Of a DNA stretch of 34,081 bases, positions 34,077 to 34,081 are shown in pieces. Origin of the DNA: Bdellovibrio sp. Its GTDB lineage: Bacteria; Bdellovibrionota; Bdellovibrionia; Bdellovibrionales; Bdellovibrionaceae. The DNA is taken from contig DYOP01000014.1 in NCBI GenBank assembly GCA_020720425.1, positions 1 through 34,081 of the forward strand. Direction: 5' to 3'. A program made the position numbers and the translations under genes. Below the pieces are notes generated by a model. It was not told the origin of the DNA. It did not search any database and saw only the letters and a list, made by a program, of their open reading frames with translations. The stretch's first letter is position 1. Every line of letters starts with the position of its first letter.

Positions 34077-34081
34077 AGGTT

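Overview
The window reads as chromosomal DNA of an AT-rich Gram-negative bacterium. The coding density is high, about 30 genes are clear, and most lie on the minus strand. Many lipoproteins with lipoboxes, two outer-membrane barrel candidates, a PilZ protein, a PIN-PhoH ATPase, HutH/HutU, and a TldD/TldE-type pair suggest a Bdellovibrio-like or other free-living former deltaproteobacterium. That placement is inference from gene content only. No rRNA, tRNA, CRISPR array, transposase or phage gene was recognised.

Layout, left to right. 1-1058 (-): three adjacent small paralogous lipoproteins, one cut by the window edge, facing a divergent barrel-like lipoprotein (1260-1862, +). 1901-7738 (-): one tightly packed unit read from right to left, made of a newly found 50-aa LptM-like lipoprotein, dapF, dapA, dapB, a small transaldolase, a 139-aa lipoprotein and a 739-aa exported protein. 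Most junctions are 4-bp overlaps or zero spacing. 7812-10594 (-): lipB, a class I aminotransferase and a secreted Cys-containing protein with a clear terminator. 10816-11370 (+): a possible 40-aa ORF and a zinc-ribbon membrane protein. 11379-12781 (-): an ECF sigma factor, a possible 22-aa coupled ORF, a 75-aa protein and coaD. 12898-16932 (-): hutH, hutU, sfsA. 17028-19256 (-): def, fmt, rpe, overlapping. 19361-20082 (+): rpmG and dcd. 20366-24857 (-): a beta-barrel protein overlapping a 1003-aa lipoprotein built of EF-hand-like repeats. 25280-27066 (-): PIN-PhoH and a MaoC hydratase. 27281-30203 (-): tldD and a TldE-type partner. 30408-31001 (-): PilZ. 31571-32515 (+): a coiled-coil protein convergent with lpdA (-).

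The more unusual signals are not single genes. (1) The hexamer GGTAAC/GTTACC occurs about 69 times by hand count, against about 15 expected from composition. It occurs on both strands, in several reading frames and between genes. (2) A 98-bp imperfect palindromic element occurs twice in opposite orientation, flanking the barrel/EF-hand-lipoprotein pair, and each copy lies 3' of a gene on its own strand. (3) Degenerate short tandem arrays with units of 3, 5 and 7 bp abut gene ends, and 12-bp in-frame arrays expand SfsA and TldD. (4) The barrel/EF-hand pair is an unrecognised envelope module.

Metabolically the window joins lysine/peptidoglycan precursor synthesis (dapF-A-B), histidine breakdown (hutH-U), lipoate use (lipB, lpdA), translation initiation and peptide maturation (fmt, def), CoA synthesis (coaD) and dCTP deamination (dcd).
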